Shown here: piece by piece, positions 7,532-15,689 of the stretch
Layout of the letters: each line of letters begins with the position of its first letter
Numbering within the stretch: position 1 is the first letter of the stretch
NCBI GenBank assembly: GCA_050247515.1
Contig: JBFWUB010000010.1
Coordinates: forward strand, 92,509-156,508
Source of the DNA: RAM1 sp050247515
GTDB lineage: Bacteria > Pseudomonadota > Gammaproteobacteria > Burkholderiales > Burkholderiaceae_C
Direction: 5' to 3'
DNA: 64,000 nucleotides
The notes under the pieces: model-generated
What the model was told of the DNA's origin: nothing
What the model saw: the letters and a program-made list of their open reading frames with translations, nothing else
Databases searched by the model: none
Program-made: the position numbers and the translations under genes

Positions 7532-9928
7532 TCAGGTCACGGGCGTCAGCTTGGCGACACTGAGTGCCAGCCATTTGACGCCATGGCGCGGGAAGTTCAC
7601 CTGCGCGCGGGCATCGTCGCCCGCGCCTTCAAGCGACAGCACCGTGCCCTCGCCGAATTTGCTGTGGAACACCTGCATGCCCGAGCGCAGGCCGTGCGAG
7701 GGCGCGGCTTTTTGGGCGGGCACCGGCGGGCTGGCAAATGACGCGGTGTCGCGGCCGAAGCTGCCGGCGCCGTAACGGCTGCCCTGACCGTAGCCGCCAG
7801 CGCCGTACGCACCGCCGCCAGACCCCATGCCCGAGCCAAAGCCCTGGTTCTTAGGCGTGATCCATTTGAGGGCGGCTTCGGGCAGCTCGTCAAAAAACCG
7901 GCTCTTGATGTTGTAGCGCGTCTGGCCATGCAGCATGCGCGTCTGCGAATGGCTCAGGTACAGGCGCTTGCGCGCGCGGGTGATGGCCACGTACATCAGG
8001 CGGCGCTCTTCTTCCAGGCCCTCGTAGTCGTTCATCGAGTTCTCATGGGGGAACAGGCCCTCCTCCATGCCGGTGATGAACACGCAGTCAAACTCAAGGC
8101 CCTTGGCCGAATGCACCGTCATCAGCTGGATGGCGTCCTGCCCGGCCTGCGCCTGGTTGTCGCCGGCCTCCAGTGCGGCATGCGTCAGGAAGGCGGCCAG
8201 CGGACTCAGGGTTTCGCCGGTGTCAGGCGCCACGAAGCCGGGCGCGGGCGCATCCGGGTCCAGGCCCTGGCTCACTGGGGATTGAGACAGGGGGGACTGG
8301 GACAACGGCTGGCCCAGCTCGTCCACCGGCAGCGCCACCGCGTCGCGGCCAAAGCCCTCCTGCATCACAAAGCTTTCGGCCGCGTTGACCAGTTCTTCCA
8401 GGTTTTCCACGCGGTCGGCGCCTTCACGCTCGGCCTTGTAGTGTTCGATCAGGCCGCTGTGCTGCAGCACCAGCTCAATGATGTCGCGCAGCGTCATGGC
8501 CTGCGTCTGCTCGCGCAGCACGTCCAGCCTGGCCACAAAGCCACCCAGGTTGGCGCCGGCCTTGCCAGTGGTGGCGCTCACCGCGTCATGCAGCGAGCAG
8601 CCCGCGGCGCGCGCGGCGTCCTGCAGCTGCTCGATGCTGCGCGCGCCGATGCCGCGCGGCGGAAAGTTGACCACGCGCAGGAACGAGGTGTCGTCGTGCG
8701 GGTTCTCCAAAAGCCGCAGATAGGCCAGCGCGTGCTTGATTTCGGCCCGCTCGAAGAACCTCAGCCCGCCGTACACACGGTAGGGCACGGCGGCGTTGAA
8801 CAGCGCCGTTTCAATCACGCGGCTTTGCGCGTTGCTGCGGTACAGCACGGCGATCTCGCTGCGCTTGAAGCCGGGCTCGGTGCCGTTGTCGCGCACCAGG
8901 TGGCGCATTTCCTCGACCATCCACTGCGCCTCGGCAAAGTCGCTGGTGGCCTCGTACACGCGCACGGGCTCCCCTGGGCCCTGGTCCGTGCGCAGGTTCT
9001 TGCCCAGGCGCGTCTTGTTGTGGCTGATGAGCTGGTTGGCGGAATCCAGGATGTTGCTGTAGCTGCGGTAGTTCTGCTCCAGCTTGATCTGGTGGCGCAC
9101 ATTGAACTCGCGCACAAAGTCGGCCATGTTGCCCACGCGCGCGCCGCGAAAGGCGTAGATGCTCTGGTCGTCGTCACCCACGGCAATCACTGAACTCTCC
9201 GGCCCCGCCAGCATCTTGATCCAGGCGTACTGCAGCTTGTTGGTGTCCTGGAATTCATCGATCAGGATGTGCCGGAAGCGCCGCTGGTAATGCTCGCGCA
9301 CCGGGTCGTTGTCGCGCAGCAGCTCGTAGCTGCGCAGCATCAGCTCGCCAAAGTCCACCACACCTTCGCGCTGGCACTGGTCTTCATAGAGCTGGTAGAT
9401 CTCCACCTTGCGGCGGGTTTCCTCGTCGCGCGCTTCCACCATGTTGGGGCGCAGGCCGTCTTCCTTGGCGCCGGCAATGAACCATTGCGTCTGTTTGGCC
9501 GGAAAGCGCTCCTCGTCCACGCCGTGCTGCTTCATCAGCCGCTTGATGGCGCTCAACTGGTCCTGCGTGTCCAGGATCTGGAAGCTCTGCGGCAGATTGG
9601 CCAGCTTGCTGTGGGCCCGTAAAAACCGGTTGCACAGGCCATGGAAGGTACCGATCCACATGCCGCGCACATTGACCGGCAGCATGGCCGACAGCCGCGT
9701 CATCATCTCTTTCGCGGCCTTGTTGGTAAAGGTCACGGCCAGCAGCCCGCCGGGCGAGACCTCGCCGGTTTGCAGCAGCCAGGCGATGCGGGTGGTCAGC
9801 ACCCGGGTCTTGCCCGAGCCGGCGCCGGCCAGGATCAGCGCGTGTTCATTGGGCAGGACAACCGCAGCGCGCTGCTCGGGATTGAGATTGTGTAAGAGTG
9901 GGGACGTTGCAGCGACTTCTGGGAACAT
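7532..9928 (-). CDS. uvrD: UvrD/Rep-family DNA helicase (helicase II)
   Basis: 798-residue SF1A 3'-5' DNA helicase, used in nucleotide excision and mismatch repair. Motifs in order: Walker A GAGSGKTR (about residues 35-42), motif II LIDEFQDTNKLQ, motif III GDDDQSIYAFRG, motif IV region LEQNYRS, motif V TVHSAKGLEFD and motif VI VAITRARKRLYL. A Gly-rich linker follows, then a C-terminal Tudor-like segment (GMQVFHSKFGEGTVLSLEG) typical of UvrD/PcrA, which binds RNA polymerase in other species. The start MFPEVAATS was chosen because the helicase domain begins directly after it and a TACAAT hexamer ends 6 bases upstream. Confidence 0.93.
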   Translation of the reverse strand: MFPEVAATSPLLHNLNPEQRAAVVLPNEHALILAGAGSGKTRVLTTRIAWLLQTGEVSPGGLLAVTFTNKAAKEMMTRLSAMLPVNVRGMWIGTFHGLCNRFLRAHSKLANLPQSFQILDTQDQLSAIKRLMKQHGVDEERFPAKQTQWFIAGAKEDGLRPNMVEARDEETRRKVEIYQLYEDQCQREGVVDFGELMLRSYELLRDNDPVREHYQRRFRHILIDEFQDTNKLQYAWIKMLAGPESSVIAVGDDDQSIYAFRGARVGNMADFVREFNVRHQIKLEQNYRSYSNILDSANQLISHNKTRLGKNLRTDQGPGEPVRVYEATSDFAEAQWMVEEMRHLVRDNGTEPGFKRSEIAVLYRSNAQSRVIETALFNAAVPYRVYGGLRFFERAEIKHALAYLRLLENPHDDTSFLRVVNFPPRGIGARSIEQLQDAARAAGCSLHDAVSATTGKAGANLGGFVARLDVLREQTQAMTLRDIIELVLQHSGLIEHYKAEREGADRVENLEELVNAAESFVMQEGFGRDAVALPVDELGQPLSQSPLSQSPVSQGLDPDAPAPGFVAPDTGETLSPLAAFLTHAALEAGDNQAQAGQDAIQLMTVHSAKGLEFDCVFITGMEEGLFPHENSMNDYEGLEEERRLMYVAITRARKRLYLSHSQTRMLHGQTRYNIKSRFFDELPEAALKWITPKNQGFGSGMGSGGGAYGAGGYGQGSRYGAGSFGRDTASFASPPVPAQKAAPSHGLRSGMQVFHSKFGEGTVLSLEGAGDDARAQVNFPRHGVKWLALSVAKLTPVT

Positions 9929-9934
9929 CCGGAC

Positions 9935-9940
9935 ATTGTA
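9935..9940 (-). promoter_or_regulatory. Candidate -10 (TACAAT, minus strand) of uvrD
   Basis: Reading on the minus strand, TACAAT ends exactly 6 bases before the uvrD ATG, predicting a leaderless mRNA. It lies in the 25-base divergent gap to the secreted-protein gene at 9954. Confidence 0.5.
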
Positions 9941-9953
9941 GGAACTCACGCGA

Positions 9954-10628
9954 ATGAAAAAGACCTTGTTGCCGACCGCACTGCTGGCAGCCCTGCTTAC
10001 ACCGCTGGCAACCCTGGCCCAGTCGTCATGCTCCAGCGACGGCCAGCCCCGCCCCGTGGCACTGCTGGAGCGCTTCATCAACGCCGACTGCGCCTCCTGC
10101 TGGTCAGACCCGCAGGCGCGGAACACCCAACGGGGCGAGGTGGCGCTGGACTGGATCGTGCCCGGCAGCCGCGGCGACGACGCGCCGCTGTCGGCCGCCG
10201 CCACCCGCGACAGCCTGGCCCGGCTGCAGGCGCTGGGCCGCCAGGCACCGCCGCAGGCCGACGAGGCCATGCAGCGCGCCGCTGGCAAACGCACGCTGCG
10301 CGTGGCCCATGGCATGCCGTTCAACGACTACATTGGCGCGTCGATCGAGATGAAGCCCGCCGCGCGCGGCCCCTGGACGGCCTGGCTGGCGCTGGTGGAG
10401 ACGGTTCCCGTGGGCACCGAAGGCACAGCCGTGGAGCGCAACCTGGTGCGCAACCTGCTGCAGGTGCCCTGGCAGGCCGGCCGGGCAACGGCACGCCTGC
10501 TGGAAAGCCGCCCGATGTGGATTGCCGAGGGCGCGCGCGCCGAGCGGCTGCGCGTCATCGGCTGGGTGGAAGATGCCCGGGGCCGTATACACGGCATAGC
10601 GCAATCAGTATGTGACGCCGCGCGCTGA
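9954..10628 (+). CDS. Secreted protein of unknown function with a CxxC motif
   Basis: 224 residues with a clear signal peptide (KKTLLPTALLAALLTPLATLA). The mature start has VALLERFINADCASCWSDP, which resembles the 'ELF-S-GC-SC' strand-and-CxxC of DUF1223/thioredoxin-like exported proteins, but the remainder gives no confident family. It is divergent from uvrD with 25 bases between the starts and is followed by its own terminator. A redox role is only a guess from the CxxC. Confidence 0.65.
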   Translation: MKKTLLPTALLAALLTPLATLAQSSCSSDGQPRPVALLERFINADCASCWSDPQARNTQRGEVALDWIVPGSRGDDAPLSAAATRDSLARLQALGRQAPPQADEAMQRAAGKRTLRVAHGMPFNDYIGASIEMKPAARGPWTAWLALVETVPVGTEGTAVERNLVRNLLQVPWQAGRATARLLESRPMWIAEGARAERLRVIGWVEDARGRIHGIAQSVCDAAR

Positions 10629-10645
10629 AGGCCGTAGAATCAGCC

Positions 10646-10677
10646 ACCGGGCCCAAGTTTCTTGGTCCCGGTTTTTT
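10646..10677 (+). terminator. Rho-independent terminator upstream of guaC
   Basis: A 12-bp stem with one mismatch (ACCGGGCCCAAG / CTTGGTCCCGGT) around a TTT loop is followed by six T residues. It ends the secreted-protein transcript, so guaC probably has its own promoter in the next 80 bases. Confidence 0.8.
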
Positions 10678-10758
10678 GTTGCCGCATGCGCAGCAAAGCC
10701 GGCCAAGCCAAGCGCTCTCCTCTGTTCCGCAAACAGCTTTCAGGAGCCTGGTTCTCTC

Positions 10759-11736
10759 ATGGAAATCTTTGACTACGACAACGTATTGCTGCTGCCGCGC
10801 AAGTGCCGCGTGGAAAGCCGCTCCGAATGTGACGCAGGCGTAACGCTGGGCGCGCGCACCTTCCGCATCCCGGTGGTGCCGGCCAACATGAAGACCGTGG
10901 TGGACGAAGCCATCTGCGCCTGGATGGCCAAGGCTGGCTACTTCTACGTCATGCACCGCTTTGACCTGGACAACGTGAAGTTCGTCAGGGACATGCAGGC
11001 CCAGGGCGTGTTCGCGTCGATCTCGCTGGGCGTGAAAAAGCCCGACTACGACACGGTGGACCAGCTGGTGGCCCAGGGCCTCACGCCCGAGTACATCACC
11101 ATCGACATTGCCCACGGCCATGCCGACAGCGTGAAGAACATGATCGGCTACCTCAAGCAGAAGCTGCCCCAGGCCTTCGTCATCGCGGGCAACGTGGCCA
11201 CGCCCGAGGCCGTGATCGACCTGGAAAACTGGGGCGCCGACGCCACCAAGGTCGGCGTGGGCCCGGGCAAGGTCTGCATCACCAAGCTCAAGACCGGCTT
11301 TGGCACCGGCGGCTGGCAGCTGAGCGCGCTCAAGTGGTGCGCGCGCGTGGCCACCAGGCCCATCATTGCCGACGGCGGCATCCGCAGCCATGGCGACATT
11401 GCCAAGAGCGTGCGCTTTGGCGCCACCATGGTCATGATCGGCTCGCTGTTTGCCGGCCATGAAGAATCCCCCGGCAAGACGGTGGAAGTGAACGGCGAGC
11501 TGTTCAAGGAGTACTACGGCTCGGCCAGCGACTTCAACAAGGGCGAGTACAAGCACGTGGAAGGCAAACGCATCCTGGAGCCCATCAAGGGCAAGCTGGC
11601 CGACACGCTGCGCGAGATGGAAGAAGACGTGCAGTCCTCCATCAGCTACGCCGGCGGCACGAAGCTGCTGGACATCCGCAAGGTCAACTACGTGATCCTG
11701 GGCGGGGACAACGCGGGCGAGCACCTGCTGATGTAG
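10759..11736 (+). CDS. guaC: GMP reductase
   Basis: 325 residues; converts GMP to IMP with NADPH in purine salvage. It is an IMPDH/GMPR-family TIM barrel without CBS domains and has the catalytic-loop cysteine GPGKVCITK. It also has IADGGIRSHGDIAKS for phosphate binding and the GMPR-type tail KEYYGSASDF. The absence of the CBS insert and the length separate it from GuaB. The leader of about 80 bases contains a small CTGTT/AACAG foldback and an AGGAG 12 bases before the ATG; no known purine riboswitch core was seen. Its stop is one base from the stop of the converging protease gene. Confidence 0.93.
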   Translation: MEIFDYDNVLLLPRKCRVESRSECDAGVTLGARTFRIPVVPANMKTVVDEAICAWMAKAGYFYVMHRFDLDNVKFVRDMQAQGVFASISLGVKKPDYDTVDQLVAQGLTPEYITIDIAHGHADSVKNMIGYLKQKLPQAFVIAGNVATPEAVIDLENWGADATKVGVGPGKVCITKLKTGFGTGGWQLSALKWCARVATRPIIADGGIRSHGDIAKSVRFGATMVMIGSLFAGHEESPGKTVEVNGELFKEYYGSASDFNKGEYKHVEGKRILEPIKGKLADTLREMEEDVQSSISYAGGTKLLDIRKVNYVILGGDNAGEHLLM

Positions 11737-11737
11737 G

Positions 11738-13165
11738 TCAGTCCAGCCACATTTGTGGCAACGCCGCCTCGCCCACCGGCGCGGCTGGCGCAGACGCAGC
11801 GAGCTGCGCCATTGCGTGGGCGGGAGGCTGCGGGCACGCGCCATAACGCACATGGTGCAAGGCCGCAGCCAGCCGGGCCTCCGATGCGTCGCCCAGTTCG
11901 TGATCCAGGTCATCACGGACCGGGCAATCCGGGGCAAAGCCCGACTCGTAACGGCCCTGGCCCAGCGCGTTGAGGGTCTCGAAATTCACCGCGCTGTAGG
12001 TCGTGCCGCAGAAGGTGCGCGGCTGAAAGCCGTACGGCTTGCCAAACGTGGTGGCCCCCACCAGCACCACCGGCATGAACGGCCGCAGCGCGTTGATGAC
12101 CAGCTCGCTGGCCGACGCCGTGGACGGCGAGGTGATGACAAACAGCCGTTTCAGGTCATTGATCACCGGCCCCGGCAGGATGCCGATGTTGGTGGTCAAG
12201 GGAATGATGAAGTCGTGACCGGCATTACGGCTGTTGAAGCGGATGTCGGCAAAGGTCTTGCCCTCCAGCCGCGGGCCTCCGATCATGCTGGCGAGCCCCC
12301 GCGCCAGCACCACGCTGCCGCCGCCGTTGTAGCGCAGGTCCAGCACCAGCTCGGTGGCGCCTGCGGCGTTGAACTGCTTGAAGGCGCGGTCCAGGTCGCT
12401 CTCGCCCGCGATGATGAATTCGTGAAACGCCAGGTAGGCCACCTTGACCGTGCCCTGGCCGGACGGCATGTCAATCACCCTGGCGTGGGCGACGGGCGCC
12501 AGCGGGAAGTTGGCTGACACGGCGGTGAATTCACGCTGCAGTCCGTCGGCGCCCACCACAGCAAACCGCCGCGCAATGCCCGGCGTCGTGACGGCCGGCA
12601 ACCCCCCCTGTGCAATCGCCCGCGGCCCCAGGCCGTCAATGCCCAACACCAGGTCGCCCCGGCGCAGCCCTGCCGCCGCAACCGGGCTGCGGGGCTCCAC
12701 GTTGCGCACCCGCAATTGCGTCCGCAGGGCGTCAGTCCACACCAAGGTATAGCCAAAGCCCGTGCGCGTGCCCTCGGTGTAAAACTGCTCGAACGCCTGG
12801 GTCTGCTGTGTATAGCTGTATCGGTCCAGCGGCAGGTTCAGCATGGAGCGAAAGTAGCTGTTCATGTCGGGCGCCGTGGCCAGCGGCGAACGCAGCGGCT
12901 GGTTCCAGAAGTAGTGCTCCCGCATGTAGGCGTGCAGCCTGTCGCGCTGGTCAGCGTCGCTGCAGCCGGCGGAGCTGCCCGGCACGGGTGCTTCGGGTGG
13001 CACCACCACGGGGATCGCTGGCCCCGGGGCGACCACGTCGGGGGCCACGACGTCAGGGGCTGCCACTGCCGGCGCCGCTTCGTCGGCGCCGCCGCAGGCC
13101 GCCAGCAGAACCGGCAGCACACCCCCAACAACGCACGTTCGCAGTGCCCGCGCCAGAGACTTCAT
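11738..13165 (-). CDS. S41-family peptidase, lipoprotein
   Basis: 475 residues. A lipoprotein signal ends in LLAAC (lipidated Cys24), followed by a Pro/Val/Ala linker with a repeated 'APDVV' unit. Next come a helical region, a PDZ domain (RNVEPRSPVAAAGLRRGD) and a C-terminal-processing-type peptidase domain. In that domain, ELVLDLRYNGGGSV and TSPSTASASE surround the expected catalytic Ser, and TTFGKPYG supplies the likely Lys. Anchored periplasmic protease of unknown substrate. Its ATG overlaps the stop of the upstream esterase gene (TGATG), so the pair is coupled. Confidence 0.88.
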   Translation of the reverse strand: MKSLARALRTCVVGGVLPVLLAACGGADEAAPAVAAPDVVAPDVVAPGPAIPVVVPPEAPVPGSSAGCSDADQRDRLHAYMREHYFWNQPLRSPLATAPDMNSYFRSMLNLPLDRYSYTQQTQAFEQFYTEGTRTGFGYTLVWTDALRTQLRVRNVEPRSPVAAAGLRRGDLVLGIDGLGPRAIAQGGLPAVTTPGIARRFAVVGADGLQREFTAVSANFPLAPVAHARVIDMPSGQGTVKVAYLAFHEFIIAGESDLDRAFKQFNAAGATELVLDLRYNGGGSVVLARGLASMIGGPRLEGKTFADIRFNSRNAGHDFIIPLTTNIGILPGPVINDLKRLFVITSPSTASASELVINALRPFMPVVLVGATTFGKPYGFQPRTFCGTTYSAVNFETLNALGQGRYESGFAPDCPVRDDLDHELGDASEARLAAALHHVRYGACPQPPAHAMAQLAASAPAAPVGEAALPQMWLD

Positions 13166-14013
13166 CAGCGCAGCAGTTCAAGGGCCAGCGTATTCAGCCG
13201 GTGGCCGGGCTGGGCCAGCGCATCCAGCACGCTGAAATGGTTCAACCCGGGAAGGGCTTCGCACACCGGCACGGTGCGCTTGCCCCACGCGTCGCGGATC
13301 AGTTCGTTGTGGCGCAGAAATTCCGCGCTTTCATCGCCACCGGCCACGGTGTAGAGCGCGCCGGCGCGCGGCGCGGGCATGCAGGCGGGGCTGGCGCGCA
13401 GGGCGTCCTGCCGCGTGAGCCGCAACGACGGCTGCAGGAATGGCGTGTGCAGGATGGGCTCCAGGTCGTACAGCCCTGAAATCGACAGCGCATTGCGCAC
13501 CAGCCCCACGGGCAGGTCCGCGCCCAGCGCGGGCCAGTGGCAGGCCAGCAGCATGGCCGCCAGATGCCCTCCCGCCGAATGGCCGGCCACGGTGATACGC
13601 GCCGGGTCGCCACCAAAACGGGCAATGTGCGCATGCACCCACAGCAGCGCCTGCACCATCTGCATGACGATCTGCGGCACCGTCACCGCCGGGCACAGCG
13701 CGTAGTTGGGCACGACCACACAGGCGCCATCGCGCACCAGCGCTGGCGCGACGAAGGAATGGTCGGACTTGTCCAGCGAACGCCAGTAGCCGCCGTGGAT
13801 GAACACCAGCACCGGTGCCCCCGCCCGGGCCGCCGGGAAGATGTCCAGCGTCTCGCTGGGGCCGGTGCCGTAGGGCACGTCCAGTGTGCAGGGCTGCGTG
13901 GCACGCGCGGCGGCCGAATCGGCGGCCCAGCGGCTGAAGTACGCGGCGTGGTCCGGCACCAGGGCACGGTTGTTGTACATGCGGTCCAGCCAGGCAGGGT
14001 CGTAGGAGGCCAT
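13165..14013 (-). CDS. Alpha/beta hydrolase, arylformamidase/esterase-like
   Basis: 282 residues. HGGYWRSLDKS (oxyanion hole), the nucleophile elbow GHSAGG, a downstream acid region GGDESAEF and the catalytic His in LNHFSVLD give a complete triad. The HGGYW motif and length resemble kynurenine formamidase-type and other short-chain esterases, but no tryptophan catabolism genes are adjacent. The start MASYDPAWLDR was chosen from the family's usual N-terminus; no strong Shine-Dalgarno is visible. First gene of a two-gene unit with the S41 protease and divergent from the GntR regulator. Confidence 0.85.
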   Translation of the reverse strand: MASYDPAWLDRMYNNRALVPDHAAYFSRWAADSAAARATQPCTLDVPYGTGPSETLDIFPAARAGAPVLVFIHGGYWRSLDKSDHSFVAPALVRDGACVVVPNYALCPAVTVPQIVMQMVQALLWVHAHIARFGGDPARITVAGHSAGGHLAAMLLACHWPALGADLPVGLVRNALSISGLYDLEPILHTPFLQPSLRLTRQDALRASPACMPAPRAGALYTVAGGDESAEFLRHNELIRDAWGKRTVPVCEALPGLNHFSVLDALAQPGHRLNTLALELLR

Positions 14014-14101
14014 GGGCAGCTTTCGGTGAATTGACGCCCGGAATGTTCGCACAGCCGGCCTGCGGGTAAGTCCGTAGGGGCCATTGGCATGGTTATCGTA
14101 T

Positions 14102-14113
14102 TCTGTATACAGA
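14102..14113. promoter_or_regulatory. Palindromic operator candidate before the GntR-PhyH operon
   Basis: TCTGTATACAGA is a perfect 12-bp palindrome centred 20 bases before the GntR start codon. Its size and A/T-rich TGTATACA core are typical of FCD-type GntR operators, so autoregulation of the operon is likely. Confidence 0.6.
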
Positions 14114-14127
14114 GTTAACGAACCCCC

Positions 14128-14811
14128 ATGCCCGCCCAGCTCCTCAAGCTCGAAACTGCGCCCGATCTGGTGGACCAGGTCTATCGCGCCTTGCTGGACG
14201 CCATCAGCGAGGGCTCCCTCGCGCCCGGCCAGCGCATCACGCAGGAGGACGTCGCCGGGCAGCTGGCCGTGTCGCGCCAGCCCGTGCTGCAGGCGTTGCG
14301 CCTGCTCAAGAAGGACGGCTTTGTGCATGACGCGCCGGGCCGCGGCGTGCTGGTGGCGCCGCTGGACGTGGGCTGGATGCTGGGCGTCTATGAGGTGCGC
14401 GGTGCGCTCGATGCGCTGGCGGCACGGCTGGCCGCGCGGCAGCGCGCCCAGCTGGATCCGCGGCTCATCGAGCAGGGCCGCAAGGCCGCGCGCGGCAAGA
14501 ACGTCAAGGCCATGATCGACGCCGACATGGCATTCCATGACGCGATCTACGCCGCGTCGGGCAACCCGCTGATCGGCCAGAGCGCGCTGCAGCACTGGCG
14601 CCACCTGCGCCGCGTGATGGGCGCGGTGCTGCGCGAGGAGCGCCAGCGCGAATCCGTCTGGGACGAACACGAGGCCATCGCCAGCGCCATTGCCGCGGGC
14701 GACGCAGGCGCCGCCGTGCGCCTGATCGAAGAGCACAGCCAGCAGGCCGGCGGCAACCTGGCAGCCCGGCTGACCCAGGTACTCAAATCAAGCCAAGGAG
14801 ACAAGCCATGA
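14128..14811 (+). CDS. GntR-family regulator (FCD subfamily)
   Basis: 227 residues: N-terminal winged helix (DQVYRALLDAISEGSLAPGQ, VAGQLAVSRQPVLQALRLL) and an all-helical C-terminal FCD effector domain. FCD metal-ligand candidates are present: the D and H in DADMAFHDAIY and the later H in DEHEAIASAI. Such regulators usually sense an organic acid or sugar acid that the operon degrades. Its last codons overlap the start of the PhyH gene by 4 bases. Confidence 0.92.
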   Translation: MPAQLLKLETAPDLVDQVYRALLDAISEGSLAPGQRITQEDVAGQLAVSRQPVLQALRLLKKDGFVHDAPGRGVLVAPLDVGWMLGVYEVRGALDALAARLAARQRAQLDPRLIEQGRKAARGKNVKAMIDADMAFHDAIYAASGNPLIGQSALQHWRHLRRVMGAVLREERQRESVWDEHEAIASAIAAGDAGAAVRLIEEHSQQAGGNLAARLTQVLKSSQGDKP

Positions 14812-15689
14812 GATTGACGCAGCAGCAGATCGAGCAGTTTGACCGCGAGGGCTACCTGTTTTTTCCCGGGCAGTTCACCCCGGAAGAAACCCGCACTCTG
14901 ACCGACGCCGTGCCCGAGCTGTACAGCCGGCGCGAGGCCTACAACGTGCGCGAAAAAGGCAAGGACGCCGTGCGCACCAATTTCGCCGCCCACATGTACA
15001 GCGAACCTTTCGCACGGCTGGCGCGCCACCCGCGCATGATCGAGCCGGTGCAGGACCTGTTCAATGAAAAGCTGTACATGCACCAGTTCAAGATCAACGG
15101 CAAGGCCGCCTTTGAAGGTGATGTGTGGCAGTGGCACCAGGACTACGGCACCTGGCTCAATGACGACATGATGCCCACCGAGCGCGCGATGAACGTGGCC
15201 ATCTTCCTGGACGACGTGAACGAGCACAACGGCCCGCTGATGTTCATTCCCGGCAGCCACAAGAAGGGCGTGGTCGAAGCCAGACACGACCTCACCACCA
15301 CCAGCTACCCGCTGTGGACGGTGGACAACGACCTGATCGGCCAGCTGGTGGAGCGCGCCGGTGGCAAGAACGGCGGCATTGTGTCGCCCAAAGGCCCCGC
15401 AGGTTCCATGATCCTGTTCCACAGCTGTCTGGTCCATGCGTCGGGCAGCAACCTGTCGCCCTGGCACCGGGTGGCGGTGTACCTGAGCCTGTGCGCGGTG
15501 AGCAACCACATCCGCCGGCCCAAGCGGCCCGAATACATCGCCCACCGCGACTTCACGCCGATTGAATGCCTGCCGGACGATTGCCTGCTGAAGGACTACC
15601 CGGTGGACCTGCCGTGGAAGGACGGCTTGCCTGCCAGCGCACTACAGACCTCCCCTGTGCCGTTCGACGAGATGAAAAAAGCGGCATGA
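14808..15689 (+). CDS. Phytanoyl-CoA dioxygenase (PhyH) family protein
   Basis: 293 residues; Fe(II)/2-oxoglutarate-dependent hydroxylase fold. The metal facial triad is visible as WQWHQDYGTW (HxD) and the distal His in LFHSCLVHASG; the 2-oxoglutarate-binding Arg is in SPWHRVAVYLS. Family members hydroxylate diverse small molecules (ectoine, phytanoyl-CoA, secondary metabolites), so the substrate is unknown. It is coupled by 4-base overlaps to the regulator before it and the dehydrogenase after it, pointing to a first oxidative step in a short catabolic pathway. Confidence 0.9.
   Translation: MRLTQQQIEQFDREGYLFFPGQFTPEETRTLTDAVPELYSRREAYNVREKGKDAVRTNFAAHMYSEPFARLARHPRMIEPVQDLFNEKLYMHQFKINGKAAFEGDVWQWHQDYGTWLNDDMMPTERAMNVAIFLDDVNEHNGPLMFIPGSHKKGVVEARHDLTTTSYPLWTVDNDLIGQLVERAGGKNGGIVSPKGPAGSMILFHSCLVHASGSNLSPWHRVAVYLSLCAVSNHIRRPKRPEYIAHRDFTPIECLPDDCLLKDYPVDLPWKDGLPASALQTSPVPFDEMKKAA

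Noticed and set aside
9929..10324. Longer N-terminus for the UvrD-type helicase
   Set aside because: The extension is antisense to the secreted-protein gene and has no helicase similarity; the ATG at 9928 has a well-placed -10 hexamer.
10678..10758. Purine riboswitch in the guaC leader
   Set aside because: The leader of about 80 bases lacks the conserved three-way-junction core of purine or guanidine-type aptamers; only a small foldback is present.
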